Assembly (NCBI GenBank): GCA_030374765.1
Contig: JARGXX010000042.1
Span: 1 to 49,449 of the forward strand
Origin: Agarophyton chilense
Taxonomy: Eukaryota > Rhodophyta > Florideophyceae > Gracilariales > Gracilariaceae
Direction of reading: 5' to 3'
Length of the DNA: 49,449 nucleotides
A model generated the notes under the pieces. That model saw only the letters and a program-made list of their open reading frames with translations. It had not been told where the DNA came from and made no database searches. The translations under genes and the position numbers were made by a program. Positions 11,785-21,097 of the stretch are shown here, piece by piece; position 1 is the stretch's first letter, and each line of letters opens with the position of its first letter.

Positions 11785-12992
11785 TCAACTGTTTCGCCAA
11801 ATGCCTTGATTCTGCTTTAAACTGCCGGGTGGCTTCTCTGGACTGCTACGTTGTGTGTTCTCCAGGTCTTTGAGTTTTGGCCAGTCGAGTTTCGGTTTCA
11901 GTTCGGGGCTTATTGGCGCCATGAGAACAGTCTCGCATGCCCTCAGAGTGGCTACTTTGACTTTGTCAGGACTTTTTGAGGCCCAACGTGTCATAATATC
12001 ACCCCAAACATTCCGTTTCTCCGGTAGATGCTGTATGATATACCTGAAACGTTTGAGCTTCATTGCCCATCTCATTAGCTTGCTAGCCGTGTGGCGTGAT
12101 GTGCCGGGGGTGCAATTGTGTCTTCTTTTGTGTCTCTGTAGGATACACCACTGCAGTTACCCTTCTCAGTAGGTACACTGAGGCGGCTGATACGCATACC
12201 ATTGATCGCCGGGCCGACCTTCTCGAGGTGGTCGTCTAAGTTGAATTCTATTTCATTGAGTAGGGGGCGTCCAAGAATCACCCCTTTCATACTCTGATCC
12301 GTAATGAAGAACTCTACTCCATGCGGAAGTATAAGTATCTTGGTCCTGAGCAGGGTTATAAATAGGGGCACCGCCACCCTTTGCTTTGATGTGAACACCA
12401 TGAGGGCTTCTTCATTGCTCTCAAAAGCAGTCTCGAGTTCGATGGACTCAGGGAGATTGATGACTTCCAAGTTGCTTCCTGCAATGACTTGCTTCATCAA
12501 GTCTTTTGAGATAGCACTGTAGTCGGCAAAAGAGTCTCTAATTGTGACTGCAGCGCCTCTTTCGTCGATTAAAATGTTTTACCTTTCATTGCTGCTCGGA
12601 TGGCTTGACAAACGGGCGACTTTGATGCTTCTCTTCCCCTGCTTCTCTGCGAATAAATCGTCCAGGAGCTGCTTCCGTTCATCAGCAAAGGTAATACTAC
12701 AGTCTTGGATACGGTGCTTTTTGTCGCAGTTCCTGTTCAGGCAAGGCCTCGTCCACACAGTACCGTCTGCGGCGGTTTTCTGTGCTCCTGAGTTCGAAGA
12801 ATCTCGTTTCGAACGTTTTCGACTGCGCTCTATATCTTCGGGTTCACTCTTCTTCGAAACGTTTCCTCCGTCGCGCTCGTGTCTCCGCTTTATCTGCACT
12901 CGTGCAGTTTCGCCGTTATGCACTTCGACGAAAAGAGCGCTGGCGCGTTTCATAAAATAGGATATGCTTTCCTTCTTGTAATGCAATGACAT
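11785..12992 (-). pseudogene. Chromovirus Gag end, protease and RNase H tail with RT deleted
   Basis: 12579-12992 is the C-terminal part of Gag: basic, with a zinc-knuckle-like C-x4-C-x4-H-x4-C near residues 90-106. The protease follows (12075-12545), with RDSFADYSAIS at the D-S/T-G position and GVILGRPLL as the usual second strand. At 12075 the next frame begins TASKLMRWAMKLKRFRYIIQ and NVWGDIMTRW, the last part of a gypsy RNase H. The entire RT and the catalytic RNase H are missing between the two, so one deletion joined protease to the RNase H tail. Gag has no N-terminus: the LTR at 12977 abuts it. Confidence 0.8.
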
Positions 12993-13422
12993 GTGGGTCA
13001 GCGTACGGGTCTCGACTGGTGGTAGCGTGGTAGACCGGGTCCTAAGGTTCGAATTCTTGATGGCGGCACTCCCAGAGTACTTGGTGCAATGGGCTGGCGT
13101 TTACTGCTTATTGCTACAAGTTGGAGCAACAATAACGATGGCTTGAAGACTAATTAATAGAACTAATATACCAAAGGGGGTTCTTTAGTATCCTAACTGT
13201 GCCCACCTTCATCTAAGGGAGAAGTGTCGCTCGAGCCAAGAGAATAGTACTGGCGAGGCGCTGGGATCTCCCTGGCACTGTAATGATAATGTATGACACT
13301 AATTAAAATAAAATAATAATCTGCCTGAGTCCAGCTGAGGTCGGCCAGTCGACGTGGCGTCTGTAAGATCCCTCAGGGCCCGGCAGCTTACAGGGCTCAA
13401 CCGTTATCGTCGCTTCTTCACA
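12977..13422 (-). repeat. 446-bp LTR, partner of the solo LTR at 6211
   Basis: Same unit as 6211-6656, equal length, roughly 88-90% identical by eye. On the minus strand it starts TGTGAAGAAGCG and ends GCATTACA. The purine tract immediately before its minus-strand start suggests the 3' LTR of an element whose body lay to the right, now cut by element G. It also contains GGTTCGAATTC (about 13048), which resembles a pol III B-box; see findings. Confidence 0.65.
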
Positions 13423-13438
13423 TATCTCCCTCCTTAGG
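13423..13438 (-). other. Polypurine tract next to the 446-bp LTR
   Basis: The minus strand reads CCTAAGGAGGGAGATA directly before TGTGAAG. A purine run abutting a TG LTR start is the expected plus-strand primer of a retrotransposon, and it sets the orientation of the interrupted element. Confidence 0.55.
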
Positions 13439-14478
13439 ATTCGGCCATTACGGCGAAGTCAAGATGGCCTCATCATTGACCGAGGGGACGCGATCTCTTT
13501 GTCGCTCCCAGTACCATTGGGCGCGACGGGACGTCGCGTGGTCATCGCATGCGGGGATGCGACGAAGCGTGAGCTGACCATTGGCGCCGAAGGAAAATTA
13601 ATTTGCTTAAGGACTGAAACTCCCGCGCGCCGTAGACACTGGCCATAGGTACATCGCCGGCGTATTCCTCGTGGTGCGGTATCCCGGTCGTCCCTTGGCT
13701 TATTCTCCCCTGACCGTCATTGGGGCCTTCCTTAGTCTTTGCTCTTCCTTTGGCGACCCAATGCGCTTCGTCTACTGTGGTTTACGCCTGTCAGTACTTT
13801 CAGGTCAATTCCATTCGTCTTCTCATCGCGGTAATTTTTCATTAGTCGCGCGCGATGCCAAACTCGCCTTATAAGCCCGTCAGATACGCTATTCTCCCTC
13901 CGGAATATGTCGCTTCCGTCGGCTCTCCTATCCATTTCCCGGCTGACCAGCCTGTGGGGAGCGGCATTATAGCTTCGAAAAACCAAACGGGGAGCTTCTC
14001 GGGATACCAAGTGGCTTACGAACGTCACGGGGACTGCTACGACCATACAGTCGGACGGAATCCGCAAGTAATGCGTCATATCATTCTTCCGTACTCAGTA
14101 GAAGAATCCTAAAGGTTCGGTCATATGTATCTCGGTGCCCGAAGGTTTTCCAAAATACCCGATTTTTGGAAGGGCAGCATGAATGCGCCCAGCGTCTCGT
14201 AATATAACCGATGGTTTCATTGTCCTGTGGATCTACGTTCGGCGACGCTATATTGCACCTTAATCCAAGCGGACATGCCGTACGTCCGCTGCGAGGAGGA
14301 AGCCCAATACCAGTTCAGGGTGACCAAACTCCTTTCGGACCTATACAAGGAGTTCATCCCGCCTCATGTGCGATTTCCTCCGGCGGGTCACAACCTTTTG
14401 GCGCTTATATGCTTCCGGCCGCTGTATGACCGCCTGTTTTTGGATGTCTAATAGGGTCTATCGGAACGAGATAAACGA
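13439..14478. other. Stub of the element interrupted by G; no intact gene
   Basis: Internal sequence of whatever element owned the LTR at 12977. Minus-strand ORF 13732-14079 and plus-strand ORFs 13855-14112 and 14227-14451 overlap one another and match nothing I know. Minus-strand fragments such as WYPEKLPVWFFEAIMPLPTG appear in broken frames around 13920-14010. The stretch ends at element G's target duplication and should resume after 23599, but only about 60 bp lie there before element C. Confidence 0.4.
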
Positions 14479-14483
14479 GCCCG
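14479..14483. repeat. Target-site duplication, left (GCCCG)
   Basis: GCCCG directly precedes the LTR; the same five bases follow the other LTR at 23595-23599. Five bp is the usual Ty3/gypsy duplication length. Confidence 0.85.
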
Positions 14484-15065
14484 TGTCGTACAATCACCTC
14501 TGGGGTCTGCTACTGTCTTGTCTCAGGAGCATGTTGACGCTCAACCTCAGAAGGTAGACATGATAAAGCTTGATGGTAACAGGTCACCGTGAAAACCCGC
14601 AGGGGCAAACGGCGGGGCAACTAGCCTACACCGTGTAGGTGAACGATGGTAGGCGTCGACGCGCGGTAAAACCTATGTGTTAGTTGAGAAACAATGAACC
14701 AAAAGATATAGTTGTGACCCAAGTGGGGTCTGTCTTTATCAGACTAGGGTGGAGGAGGTGCAGTTCCCTATATGCAGTGGACTGCACCCTCCAGATCACC
14801 CGGAAGGTGCCAGCAAGGCACGGTCTCTGACCTAGTTTCAGAGACCTGGCCAGCACTGGCTACAGTGCCAGGTGGCCACTCCACTACTGAATTACTAACA
14901 ATCACTCAACCAGAAGGTACATGTCAACACTACACGTGGCTAACAACACCTAGATGGTAACTCGCCCGGAGCTGCGTGGCCGATGATCCCTCGCATCCAT
15001 CACCTACAAGGTCAGTGTAGTATATCGACAACCTCAAAGGTCAAACCTTCTGCCACTATACGACA
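14484..15065 (-). repeat. 3' LTR of element G (582 bp)
   Basis: Matches 23221-23594 at both ends, but holds about 210 extra bases (roughly 14675-14885) missing from the other LTR. The extra part is rich in inverted repeats, for example GGTCTCTGA (14822-14830) with TCAGAGACC (14838-14846), and GCACTG (14853-14858) with CAGTGC (14863-14868). Confidence 0.85.
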
Positions 15066-15080
15066 GACCCCCTTCCTACC
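15066..15080 (-). other. Polypurine tract of element G
   Basis: The minus strand reads GGTAGGAAGGGGGTC immediately before the 3' LTR start TGTCGTA. Confidence 0.65.
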
Positions 15081-15821
15081 CGTGAGACACGCCCCGTGTC
15101 TCCTTCCACCAAACCATAAAGGTATAGAGAGCGACAGCAGCCCGGGCATCGGAGTGGTATCCGCCAGCGGTTGCTCACGGTGCGCGACGCGCGATCCCTT
15201 GTGGTTCAAAAATCGGTGCCAGTGTCGGTTGGGGAGTGCGAGTGATGACGGCGGCGGACGAATTGAGCGACAACCATCCAGGTAGGGACTGTCATGAGGA
15301 CGATGCAGTGTCAATAGCGCGCTCGCGGACACCTTTTCGGCTGTTGGACCCTGCGTTCTTGCAATTCTGCTTCTGCATAGCCCATCGTTCAACCAAGTTG
15401 GTATCGCACCTTTTTCGGTTGCTCAAACTTAATATTCCTCCTAGGTACCTGCGCGTGCCGTGCCCTCTGGGTGTTCCCACGGCTTGGCAACCCTTCAGGT
15501 ATTGCTGTCCTTAATTGGCGGCATCGCGACCTTAACCGTGCTGTGCAGCTTTCCTTGAAGGTTCACTGGCTTCTCGACCTTTAAGGTTTCGTGTACCTTT
15601 TAAGGATTGATTCTTGGCGCCTGTTGGGCCTGAGCCTGCGTCGATACAACCATTGAGGTATTGACCTGGGTCCGTGGCGGAAGCTTCCGGTTGTGAGACC
15701 TTATTGGTGTTGAGCGCCCCCGTTGGTAATCGCGCGACCTTTCTCGGGTTTTTCATTCCGGTTTACCTTTAAGTCTATCACAGGATCGCGACGCCTCCAC
15801 GCTCGCGTTTGAACCCATTCG
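15081..15821. other. Element G 3' untranslated stretch
   Basis: No convincing gene on either strand; overlapping short ORFs (15236-15514 +, 15012-15392 -, 15532-15756 -) look like chance. AGGT and ACCT tetramers are unusually common here: I count 17 in 15061-15780. Confidence 0.4.
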
Positions 15822-15987
15822 GTGCCACGGCGACGCACCTTGCGCCGCATCGTGGATTCGCTACCGAAAACTCGAAGGGGTGGGTCGTCCCCATACGCAG
15901 CACCAGCGCTCGAGAGACGTGAGGTGCCGGTTACCATTGAGGTTGAAGAATTAGGCGATTCCGAGGGGATTGATACCCCTGAAGTTA

Positions 15988-16349
15988 TGCCTTTAAGGTC
16001 GGATTGGTCGCGCTCCACGATACCTCAAAGATCAGGAACCCCTCGCGCCCGTACGATGGCAACTGTTGCACCTGAAAGATCGATGTCGGGACTACCGGAA
16101 AGGTTGGATACGTTTGCCGTCTCTTCGGAACGTACTGAGGAGGCCTCACCTCAGAAGGGTAAATACCCGCTGGAGGATACTCGCCGATTTGGTTACAAGA
16201 ACATCGTTCAGGGGACCGATTATACCGTGAAGGATTTGGACTCGTATCTCGAGCAGAGCGAGAATTACCATTGGGATTCCCATCAAGGTTGGGAGGTTTT
16301 CGATCGTGCGACTTGGACACGACTAGACACCTGTTGGTCGATATGCTGA
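15988..16349 (+). CDS. Antisense ORF 1 in element G 3' region, unknown
   Basis: Open on the plus strand, opposite to gag-pol, between the end of pol and the 3' LTR. The frame is open from 15822 (GTG); the first ATG is at 15988, giving about 120 residues. Content is Arg/Ser/Glu-rich at first (PLRSDWSRSTIPQRSGTPRA), then YKNIVQGTDYTVKDLDSYLE and an aromatic-rich end. I recognise no domain. The match to the next ORF's orientation and the element position suggest an accessory antisense gene, a feature known from some plant gypsy elements. It could also be chance. Confidence 0.4.
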
Positions 16350-16400
16350 TCCCTTCCCGTCCGAGCCGTTACCTCAAGGTCGTAAGTCGCCTCTAAGGGT

Positions 16401-17039
16401 ATGACTCCTACTCAACCGAGCTCCTCGCGGGTTGCTGGTCCAGTTCGACCTCTTTTGGAGGGTATTGCTAATCCTCCGCCCCACCCTATGATGGATTCTC
16501 CGGCCGTGGTTGGTTTGTTAGCTCGAATTCGCCAGGCTTGCGTCACCAACTTTCAAAGGGCTGGGCGTACCTCCGTGGTTGCTGCATTAACACTCCTTGA
16601 AGGTTTGCCGCCGTGCCATACGAAATACATGAAGACGCTGAACCAACTTGGTGAGTTACGGAATCAGTTTCAGTTGGACATGTACCAATTGGCCACCAGT
16701 CAGGTTGCCATTCTGGCCAGCGTCTCTGCTGCTGCGCCATCTGATCCTTTGACGGATCCCCTTCTAGGTGCTAACTTGAACCCTGCGGTTTTGCAACCCG
16801 CTCTGGCGGGTCCTTCCGTTCAACCTATGTTGGTTTCAACTCCTCTCCCCAGTAGCGGGGCTACCGCTCCTTCGCTACCTTCTATGTCGATGGCTCCTAG
16901 CATTCCTGCCAGTTCTCCTTCGCGGGTAGCCAATAAAACGGGTCCTCCGAGGTTCGATCGCGTAGAGCTACAGCTCTGGGCTTTCGGGCTGAGGTGCCTA
17001 CCTCGATGCGATGTTGACCCGTTTCAGGTGCTACCGTAA
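16401..17039 (+). CDS. Antisense ORF 2 in element G 3' region, unknown
   Basis: ATG at 16401, 212 residues, 51 bases after antisense ORF 1 and in a different frame. The N-terminus is Pro/Ser-rich. The middle (about residues 30-115) looks helical, with VVGLLARIRQACVTNFQRAG, SVVAALTLLEGLPPCHTKYM and LNQLGELRNQFQLDMYQLAT. A Pro/Ser/Ala-rich tail follows. It runs 143 bases into the antisense of the integrase C-terminus. The amino-acid make-up looks like a real protein (helical core, disordered arms), but no family was recognised. Confidence 0.45.
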   Translation: MTPTQPSSSRVAGPVRPLLEGIANPPPHPMMDSPAVVGLLARIRQACVTNFQRAGRTSVVAALTLLEGLPPCHTKYMKTLNQLGELRNQFQLDMYQLATSQVAILASVSAAAPSDPLTDPLLGANLNPAVLQPALAGPSVQPMLVSTPLPSSGATAPSLPSMSMAPSIPASSPSRVANKTGPPRFDRVELQLWAFGLRCLPRCDVDPFQVLP

Positions 17040-19679
17040 TACGGTCAATTGACATCGTATTCGGTATTCCATCTTGTTCAACGGTAACGGTGTGGTCTGA
17101 TGCCTTCAATACCTTATAAGGTCCCACTGATTTGGGTAGAAGCTTCGAATTGATATCTCTATCAATAGCTTCATCGCCCGCTTCATCACCCGGTCGTGGT
17201 CTTTTACCTGAAGGTGGGTTGTCTATATAGACATATTGTCCCGAAGATGCAGAGACCCCTTTGGTTACCCTACGGTCGTAGTCGGCCTTACACCGCTTCT
17301 GGGCTGCAGTGAGGCGGCTCTCTGCATTTTTGAGAGCCCTCCTCAACCTCACAAGGGTATTTCGCTTGACCTGGGCAGGGGTCAGTGCGCCAGCTGCAGT
17401 GCTGGTGGTATGATCTCCCTGCACTACAATACCTGGGTGGTGTCGCGAAAGAACTAAACCAAATGGAGTGGTCTGCGTTGACCGGTGTACCTGAAGATTA
17501 TAGGAGTAGGTGAGCGGTTGCACCAGCTCATCCCAACCAGTTTGGTGCTCTTCCGTATAGTGTCGTAGCCTTGATACCAATATGTGGTTAAAGCGCTCGA
17601 CCTGTCCGTTCGTCTGCGGGTGGTAGGCAGTAGTGAAATAGTGCTTGATACCCAAGTAACCAAGAGGTTACAGACTGCTTCGAAGAACTTTAATGCCAGG
17701 TTTGAACCATTATCGGTAAGGAAGTACAGTTTTGCACCATACGGGTAGACCCAATTGTTGAGGAACGCGATCGCCGGCGTTGTTAACTTCGTATCCTTTA
17801 AAGTAATCGCTCCCGTGAGCTTCGAGATCCTGTCGGTGATCACTAGAATGTGCTGATACCCATTCTTGGTCTTGGGAAGTGGTCCTAGAAGGCCTTTCGC
17901 AACAAACTCCAGCCGACCCGCTGCTGGAAACAGCTTGAGGTATTTTCGATGCTTTTGAATACCACCGCGGGTACGAACATAGGATTCGCATTGACCTACA
18001 AAGGTATAGATATCATGGGCCATATGAGGCCAGTAGAACTGTTGCCTCAAGGTGTAATATATACTGGTGGCACCGGGGTGTCCCGATAGTCGCAGGGAGT
18101 GCGCGAGATACAAGACTTTCGGGCGAAGCGCTTTCGGAACCACATTTTGAAGGCCACCATCCAAGGTTGACCTTCTCACGATGTACCCATTGTGGTCCGC
18201 ATCGAATTGTGATCCTTTGAAACCAATTTGGTCATCCATTTTTCTGCAGTACGCATCCTGGACCTGTTCTCGTAGGAATTCCTCGCGGGTTACGGGCATG
18301 AAGTTCGTTTCCTCTAGGGTCGGTATCTTAGTTGCGATGTCGTTGTTCCGCAAAGCACCACTTTCAGGTAAGTACCAACATCCTTCTAGGTGTTCGCCGG
18401 TACCATTTTGGTTTGATGATACCCAAAAGCAAGGGATATCATCGTCCACAGGTTCTGTCTCTAACCCTGAGGAGTTTAAGCGTGACATAGCATCAGCTAT
18501 GTTGTGCTTGATACCTGGACGGTATTGTCCGTCGTATTCAAACTCCGTCAGTCTCAACCTCCAACGGGCAAGTCTACCAGAGGCCTCTGCGAGTCCGAGG
18601 ATCCACCTTAAGGCGTTGTGGTCCGTGTGCAACGTAAAGCGCTCACCATACAGGTATGGACGGAGCATCAACATGCTCCACACTACTGCGAGACATTTCT
18701 TCTCGGTTACCGTGTAGTTCTGCTCCGCCTCATTAATAGCGTGGCTGCAGTCCCCTATAAGTAATTTGTCTCCGTTGTGCTGCTCCTGCATGAGACAACA
18801 TCCAATTTGGGCATGGGATGCATCCGTATCCAGCGTGTACGGTAGACCTGTTTTCGGTAACGCTAAGATTGGCGGGGACAAAGGCGCTCGTTTCAATTCC
18901 TCAAAGGTATCCATTTCGTTGTTCGATAGATTCTCAAACCGTTCAGGTTCACCTTTCTGGAGCTTCTTGTTGAGGGGAACCGCTATTTTCGCGAATCCCT
19001 TCACGAAGCGACGATAGACGTTGCATAAACCTATAATGGATCGTACGTCTGTCTGGTATCGTGGCACTTTGACCTTCTGTACGGCTCTAGTATTACTCGG
19101 CGCAATCTCTAGGGTACCAGGGCTTATGATGTGGCCCAGGTATTCAACCGTTCTGGTAAAGAAGACGCATTTTCGTAGCTTCAGCGTCACCCCCGCCTCA
19201 GCTAGGAGGTTTAGTACGGTGCGCACGTGAGCAAAATGCTCTTCTACCGATCTGGAGTAGATGATTACATCATCGATGTATACCAAGGCGGTTGTCCACT
19301 TACCCTTCGAAAGGATGATGTCCAGCGCCCTTTGAAAGGTGGCTGGAGCATTGCGCAACCCGAATGGCATCCGCGTGAAGCGAAACAAACCTGAATGCCA
19401 CATGAAGGTCGTTTTTTCTCGATCTGTTTCACCTACAGGTACCTGCCAATAACCACAATTGGCATCCAACATGGTAAATATCTGCACATCTCCCATGGAT
19501 TCGATGCACTCATCCATTCTAGGTATCTGGTACGAATCCCTGACGGTCACGCTATTGAGCCCCCTGTAGTCCACACAGAACCTCATACTGTTATCCCCTT
19601 TCTTCTGAACCAGAACCACGGGACTAGCCCAATCTGCGTTGGCTAGTTCAATTACACCCTCTTGGAGCATTCGCTCCAT
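16897..19679 (-). pseudogene. pol: Element G reverse transcriptase, RNase H and integrase
   Basis: A 741-residue open frame (17454-19679) holds RT with FCVDYRGLNSVT, MPFGLRNAPATFQ and catalytic YIDD at residues 134-137. RNase H follows with YTLDTDASHAQIG, TEKKCLAVVW and HTDHNALRW. Integrase has H-x3-4-H then C-x2-Y (CESY, second Cys lost) and FVAKGLLGPLPKT, where the first catalytic Asp (usually MDILGPL) is Gly. LTDNGSN has the second Asp. A frameshift near 17650 moves the last part to 16897-17655: YHPQTNGQVERFNH (catalytic Glu) and SVGPYKVL (GPY/F-like C-terminal module). The RT core looks intact; integrase does not. There is no chromodomain. Confidence 0.88.
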
Positions 19680-19950
19680 TTCTTTGAGTTCTACTTCTCT
19701 CGCCTTCGGACCTGCGCGGTATGGTTGCTGATAAATAGGCTTCGAGTCCGGGAGGAGCTCGATGCGATGCTGTGTGGCCTTTATTTGGCCCAGATGGCCT
19801 GACCACGTCGTTTTGAACTCCTCCAGAAGGTCGATAATACGGCCCCGCAGTTCGCCGTTTTCTTCACCGATCTGGATTGCATCTTCCCATTGCTGCTCAG
19901 GGTCAGGTTCATCTTACTTGTCTACCGATTCCTTATCGGTTAGCTCTGGT

Positions 19951-20864
19951 TTAAAGTTGGTGTTTATCGATACCTTTGCAGTTGTGGACGCATTTGCGCA
20001 CCCCCCCTTCCTTATCGAAGGCGACCTCGCCGAGATCAGTGTGAGCTACGGTGAAGTCCCCTTGTGATGCCGGTAGTGCGATGCCAACATTGGTATTCTT
20101 CGGCAACTTCACGTTGTGACTGCTGAAGTTGCTGAGACACACCTTAAAGGGTTGATTTGGGATGCTGTAGACAATCCCGTTGGCCATCAAGGTGAGGTAT
20201 CGATGTGCTAACCTCGGATGGTTTTCTAGTATGACCAGCCCTGGGGTCGCACACGACACCGGTACCAATATTTGGTGCAATGGCGGGATAACAACCTGTT
20301 TGGTAAGGCGCACTTTGTTGGAGACCGTTTCGGTGGATATCGTCTTCTTCGGTTTAAAGAACCATCCCCGTTTGGTTTACGTATTACCTACAATGGCAAT
20401 TCGTCCCCCGTGACGTAGGGTGACGGTACGGGAACCAGGAAGAATTGCTTTGACATGTCTGTCAATGAAGTTCGTACCTAGTAGGCAGTCTGTTGGTAAA
20501 CGGTAGACAAAAAAGAATTGCAGTCTTACCTTGAGGTGTCCGAGCTGCACCAAGTGGTGAGCATACCTCGAAGGTTTAATGGGCACTCATTTGCATCCAC
20601 CAGCGGGTTTTTGTCGGAAGGTCAGCTCAAGTTCCGAAGTACCGCCTCAGGTATGACGCGGGAGTTCAGGACGTTTGGGCCGGCCACAGTATTCCACACG
20701 CAGGTGACCGGGACCGCAAGGCGATCGGATAAACACATTGAAGCACGTACTTTATAGTTGTTGTACTTCATAAGACAAACCGGAACTGGTTGTGACGTGT
20801 TGTCTTCCACCTTCAAGGTTCTGGGTATCGATTGGCCTTCCAATTGAAGGTTGCGTTCGGCCAT
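19951..20864 (-). pseudogene. Element G protease and pol N-terminal spacer
   Basis: The protease start is at 20622-20864 with CVWNTVAGPNVLNSRVIP. The family motif here is DTGAGPN, so the catalytic Asp is Asn and the Gly is Val. The second half, in another frame (20377-20586), has LPTDCLLGTNFIDRHVKAIL and RTVTLRHGG. 19951-20313 then encodes VIPPLHQILVPV, GLVILENHPRLAHR, LMANGI and PNQPFKVCLSNFSSHNVKLP, the conserved spacer ahead of RT in this gypsy group. This protease could not be active as read. Confidence 0.8.
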
Positions 20865-21097
20865 TACGCCAACCGTTCGGTGTTTTCCTCCTGTACGGGA
20901 GGGGTTGAGTCCAAGTTTGGTGTTTCCTCGATGGTATTGACCTGTACCGGTGTACGGGGTTGGAACCTATTTGGTGCTTGCGTTGAAGACTTATAGAGGC
21001 GTTGGTGATTCTGCATGCGAGTCTGAGTCAACTGGTCACTCATCGCTGGGGGTAAATTAGCGCAATTGCTTGCCAAAGGGTCTGTCGCAATACAGAA

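Noticed and set aside
13048..13058. tRNA gene from GGTTCGAATTC
   Set aside because: No cloverleaf can be formed around it: no anticodon arm or acceptor pairing. It lies inside a 446-bp repeat, so at most it is a promoter-like box.
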